From positions 682,001 to 746,000 of the forward strand of contig NZ_JAHVAP010000001.1 of NCBI RefSeq assembly GCF_024721155.1: DNA of 64,000 nt, read 5' to 3'. This document shows, piece by piece, positions 61,033 to 64,000 of the stretch. The stretch's first letter is position 1, and each line of letters starts with the position of its first letter. This DNA comes from Mucilaginibacter phenanthrenivorans (lineage in GTDB: Bacteria > Bacteroidota > Bacteroidia > Sphingobacteriales > Sphingobacteriaceae). The position numbers and the translations under genes are program-made. The notes under the pieces were generated by a model that was not told the origin of the DNA, did not search any database, and saw only the letters and a program-made list of their open reading frames with translations.

Positions 61033-62325
61033 ATGCTAAAAAAGTACTTCTTATTGCTGACCTTTTTAGGAACGGTCGGCCAGGTGTGTATGGCGCAATC
61101 ATATGATATTGTGATCAAGGGCGGACACGTTATCGACCCTAAAAACAACATCGATGCAGTTATGGATCTTGCCATTGCTGATGGTAAGATAGCCCTCGTG
61201 TCGAAGGATATCGACCCAAAACAGGGGATCCAGGTGGTTGACGCAAAGGGGATGTATGTTACGCCCGGACTGATAGATATTCATACGCATGATTTTTATG
61301 GTACGCAGCCGGATCATCAATATGAAGACGGGAACCTGGGCATATCTCCTGACGGATTTACTTTCAGGAATGGCGTAACTACTGTTGTGGACGCCGGCAG
61401 TTCGGGCTGGAGAACCTTCCCAACGTTTAAAAGCCAAACCATTGATGTTTCAAAAACCCGGGTATTGGCGCTTTTAAATATTGTTGGCGAGGGTATGCGC
61501 GGCGGCTACGAGCAAAACGTTAACGACATGGACGCGAAGATGACTGCCCTGGTTGCAAAAAGATACAGGGATATTGTAGTAGGCATTAAGTTGGCCCATT
61601 TCGAAGGGCACGACTGGACACCAACCGATCGTGCGGTAGAAGCCGGTACGCTTGCAGGCGGCATCCCGGTGATGATAGATTTCGGCGGAAGCAATCCGCC
61701 GCTGTCAATTGAAGAGCTGTTTATAAAACACCTGCGTCCAGGCGATATTTTCACCCATTGTTTTGGCCAGTTAGGCAGCCGTGAGTATCTTGTAGACCTG
61801 CAGACCAATAAAATAAAGCCTTTTGTTAATGAAGCCCGGAAACGCGGGATAATTTTTGACGTAGGTTATGGCGGTATCAGCTTTGCTTATTCACAAGCAT
61901 TGCCTGCAATAAAGGAAGGTTTCTTTCCCAATTCTATCAGCACTGATCTGCATGTTGGCAGCATGAATGACGCCATGAAGGATATGCTTACCTGCATGAC
62001 GAAATTTTTAGCAATGGGCATGTCCCTGCATGACGTAATACAGGCCAGTACTTCAAACCCGGCGAAAGAAATAAAACATGAGGAGTTGGGTAACTTATCC
62101 GTAGGTGCTGGCGCCGATATAGCGATATTAAACGTTCGCGAAGGCAAATTCGGTTTGTTTGATTATACAGGGTATAAGGTAACTACCGATAAGAAACTGG
62201 AGTGTGAGCTTACCATAAGGGCCGGTAACATTGTTTACGATCTTGACGGGTTGGCAACACCTGTTTATCCCCCTAAAAAGGTTTCCAAAAGCAAGGCGGC
62301 AGCGTTAAAGTCAGAAACCCATTAA
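61033..62325 (+). CDS. Exported amidohydrolase/deacetylase-family metallohydrolase
   Basis: A 430-residue protein with a signal peptide ending QVCMAQ. Amidohydrolase (urease/dihydroorotase) fold: IVIKGGHVIDPKNNIDAVMD, metal-binding GLIDIHTHDFYG, carboxylated-lysine candidate in VVGIKLAHFEG, metal His in DIFTHCFGQ and catalytic Asp in SISTDLHVGS. It matches the group often encoded beside SelA/DgaE-like enzymes. A natural role would be removal of the N-acetyl group from an N-acetylated sugar acid to feed the ammonia-lyase. 74 bp after that gene. Confidence 0.85.
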   Translation: MLKKYFLLLTFLGTVGQVCMAQSYDIVIKGGHVIDPKNNIDAVMDLAIADGKIALVSKDIDPKQGIQVVDAKGMYVTPGLIDIHTHDFYGTQPDHQYEDGNLGISPDGFTFRNGVTTVVDAGSSGWRTFPTFKSQTIDVSKTRVLALLNIVGEGMRGGYEQNVNDMDAKMTALVAKRYRDIVVGIKLAHFEGHDWTPTDRAVEAGTLAGGIPVMIDFGGSNPPLSIEELFIKHLRPGDIFTHCFGQLGSREYLVDLQTNKIKPFVNEARKRGIIFDVGYGGISFAYSQALPAIKEGFFPNSISTDLHVGSMNDAMKDMLTCMTKFLAMGMSLHDVIQASTSNPAKEIKHEELGNLSVGAGADIAILNVREGKFGLFDYTGYKVTTDKKLECELTIRAGNIVYDLDGLATPVYPPKKVSKSKAAALKSETH

Positions 62326-62356
62326 CTTTAGGTACATTTTGTTTTGAATATAAATT

Positions 62357-63286
62357 ATGAAATACTATAAACTTTTAACATTAGCGCTTATTACGGGCAT
62401 TGGCAGCTTTGGTTCCGCTAAGGCGCAAACCATTTCGAGAGATGAACTGATATTTTATACATCAGAATGGAAAGGCGAACGCTTTGCTGACGGTAGGCCG
62501 AAAATACCGGATGCCCTGATTGAAAGAGCAAAAAAAATTGGCATTGAGGAAGCCTGGACAGTGTTAAAAAACGAAGGCTACAATAACCAGTTTGAAGGCG
62601 GCTGGAAATTGGTGAATGATACAGTGCCGGTTGTCGGTCGTGCGGTTACCGCCATGTTTATGCCAAGCCGACCGGACATCGAAAAAAACATTAAAGACCG
62701 AGGTGTAAAGCAGGGCCGAAAGGGCAACACCAATTCGTGGCCTATAGATGTTTTGACTAAGGGGGACGTCTATGTTGCTGATGGCTTCGGGAAGATAAGG
62801 GGAGGAACGTTAATAGGTGACAACCTTGGAAACTCGATATTCAGTAAATCAGGTAACGGGGTAATCTTTGACGGCTCTGCGCGCGATTTGAGTGGGTTAA
62901 GGGATATCAAGGGGTTTAATGCCTTTGTACGCGATTTTGATCCTTCCTATTTAGAAGAGATGGTATTGATGGGGCTTAATACGCCTATTCGAATAGGCCG
63001 AGCTGTTGTGCTACCGGGCGATTTGGTAATCTCAGAAAAAGAAGGTGTGCTTTTTATCCCTGCCCATTTAGCCGAAAAAGTGATAGCTGTCGCCGAATTT
63101 ATTGACCTCCGCGATAAATTCAGTCACGCTATGCTTAAAGCGGGCACATTTGCCACTGGCGAAATTGACAGCCAATGGACCGACAAGATCAAGGACACCT
63201 TCATGAAATGGCTCGACCAAAACCCTAATGAAGTAAGAATAACAAGGGCACAATTAGATGCCTTTATGGAAAAACGTACCTGGTAA
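62357..63286 (+). CDS. Exported RraA-like (HMG/CHA aldolase family) protein
   Basis: A 309-residue protein with signal peptide MKYYKLLTLALITGIGSFGS ending AKAQ. The RraA-type core is at about 95-255, with GGTLIGDNLGNSIFSKSGNGVIFDGSARD split over positions 150-180; its DGxxRD element binds the divalent metal and pyruvate moiety. Catalytic members cleave or decarboxylate 2-keto acids, giving pyruvate. The RG of the usual RGxxG motif is replaced by KSGNG, so activity needs testing. In context it could cleave 2-keto-3-deoxygluconate to pyruvate and glyceraldehyde. 31 bp after the amidohydrolase. Confidence 0.8.
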   Translation: MKYYKLLTLALITGIGSFGSAKAQTISRDELIFYTSEWKGERFADGRPKIPDALIERAKKIGIEEAWTVLKNEGYNNQFEGGWKLVNDTVPVVGRAVTAMFMPSRPDIEKNIKDRGVKQGRKGNTNSWPIDVLTKGDVYVADGFGKIRGGTLIGDNLGNSIFSKSGNGVIFDGSARDLSGLRDIKGFNAFVRDFDPSYLEEMVLMGLNTPIRIGRAVVLPGDLVISEKEGVLFIPAHLAEKVIAVAEFIDLRDKFSHAMLKAGTFATGEIDSQWTDKIKDTFMKWLDQNPNEVRITRAQLDAFMEKRTW

Positions 63287-63311
63287 TAAACCCAGACCTA
63301 AATTTAAACAG

Positions 63312-64000
63312 TTGAAAAGTATTAATATCTATAAGGGTGTTGCGGGCATTGCGGTACTTTGCCTTCTTGGTGCCGCCTGGTGGGCCTTCCAGGAAGGCAT
63401 CGGCCATGCAGGGCCCGTTGTCATTGCTTTTTTTGTAATGTTATCCCTTGCCTCCCGAGGGTCAGAACTCACAAAAGGTTTTTCGTATACGCTTATCATT
63501 TTTGCAGCGGTGACGACTGCCTTATATTATCCGCAGTATTTTGTCCAGGTAAATGGTTTTAAACTGGCCGGGCTTATTACACCGCTCATACAACTTATTA
63601 TGTTTGGAATGGGCACATCTATGAGCATTGGCGATTTTGCTGGGGTTATTAAAATGCCAAAAGGCGTGTTTATAGGCGTTGGAAGCCATTTTATTATCAT
63701 GCCGCTGCTTGGTTTTACATTAGCCAAATTAAGCGGTTTCCCACCCGAAATTGCCGCCGGTATAATCCTGATAGGTTGCTCGCCAAACGGTATGGCTTCA
63801 AACGTGATCTCATACCTGGCTAAAGCTAACCTGGCATTGTCCATCACCATAACCGCTGTATCAACCATGTTGGCGCCATTTTTTACGCCGCTCCTTATGA
63901 AACTTCTGGGCGGTACGTTTATTAAAATAGATATGCTGAGCATGATGTGGGACATCACAAAAATGGTGATCATCCCTATTGGTGCAGGTATTGTTTTCAA
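63312..64000 (+). CDS. BASS-family (bile acid:sodium symporter-like) transporter, cut by window edge
   Basis: At least 229 residues, open to the right edge. TTG start at 63312; no earlier in-frame ATG. It has seven or more hydrophobic helices with the BASS signatures LIQLIMFGMGTSMSIGDF and IILIGCSPNGMASNVISYLAKANLALSIT, which contain the sodium-site residues. The family moves organic anions with sodium; plant BASS2 carries pyruvate. It lies 25 bp after the RraA-like gene and would import the cluster's acidic product. The substrate is an inference from position. Confidence 0.85.
   Translation, partial: MKSINIYKGVAGIAVLCLLGAAWWAFQEGIGHAGPVVIAFFVMLSLASRGSELTKGFSYTLIIFAAVTTALYYPQYFVQVNGFKLAGLITPLIQLIMFGMGTSMSIGDFAGVIKMPKGVFIGVGSHFIIMPLLGFTLAKLSGFPPEIAAGIILIGCSPNGMASNVISYLAKANLALSITITAVSTMLAPFFTPLLMKLLGGTFIKIDMLSMMWDITKMVIIPIGAGIVF

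Noticed and set aside
1..64000. CRISPR arrays, rRNA genes and classical insertion sequences
   Set aside because: I saw no regularly spaced repeats, no rRNA sequence and no transposase-like protein in any frame read.

Overview
The window looks like chromosome from a Bacteroidota species of the Sphingobacteriaceae, most like Mucilaginibacter or Pedobacter. This is an inference. It rests on the SusC/SusD pair with an ECF sigma/FecR switch, the TAnnTTTG-type promoters in front of the tRNAs, weak Shine-Dalgarno signals, FtsX-type permeases that begin MLKNYFRIA, and the style of the PAS-rich sensor kinases. Most of the window is moderately AT-rich. Two stretches stand out by eye: a GC-rich permease gene (35.5-39.0 kb) and an AT-rich gene of unknown function (23.2-24.9 kb).

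Layout. 1-14.9 kb is a signal-transduction island: four response regulators or receiver-only proteins, one sigma54-type (NtrC-like) activator, three large sensor or hybrid histidine kinases and a FIST-domain sensor protein, with one acyltransferase. 15.3-21.1 kb holds the DNA-damage mutasome imuA-imuB-dnaE2 and a small downstream gene; both units have the same 17-bp palindrome upstream. 21.3-23.1 kb is a glutamyl-tRNA reductase gene (hemA) bracketed by two tRNA-Ser(CGA) copies, the second of them degenerate. 23.2-34.4 kb is mixed: an uncharacterised HExxH protein, a secreted GH18 chitinase, a SWIM/SNF2 helicase, a YCII-like/ECF42 sigma pair, rpiA, a membrane protein and tRNA-Pro.

34.8-55.4 kb is a polysaccharide utilisation locus: ECF sigma, FecR, SusC, SusD, GH89 alpha-N-acetylglucosaminidase, GH35 beta-galactosidase, an HGSNAT-like transmembrane N-acetyltransferase and GH92 alpha-mannosidase. 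The sigma gene is separated from fecR by a 3.7-kb segment flanked by a perfect 17-bp inverted repeat. That segment carries one ORF in which an AraC-type regulator is joined in frame to an FtsX-type permease.

56.0 kb to the right edge is a compact same-strand cluster: beta-propeller dehydrogenase with cytochrome c, SMP-30 type lactonase, cytochrome c, RidA, a SelA/DgaE-like PLP ammonia-lyase, an amidohydrolase/deacetylase, an RraA-like aldolase and a BASS-type transporter (cut by the window edge). Almost every soluble enzyme has an export signal, and two of the signals are twin-arginine-like. I read it as a candidate periplasmic, non-phosphorylative oxidative route for amino sugars: oxidise, open the lactone, deacetylate, deaminate, cleave, import the product. 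It sits next to a locus whose enzymes would release N-acetylglucosamine. This is the best candidate for an undescribed system here; the pathway is inferred from family membership and order, not shown.
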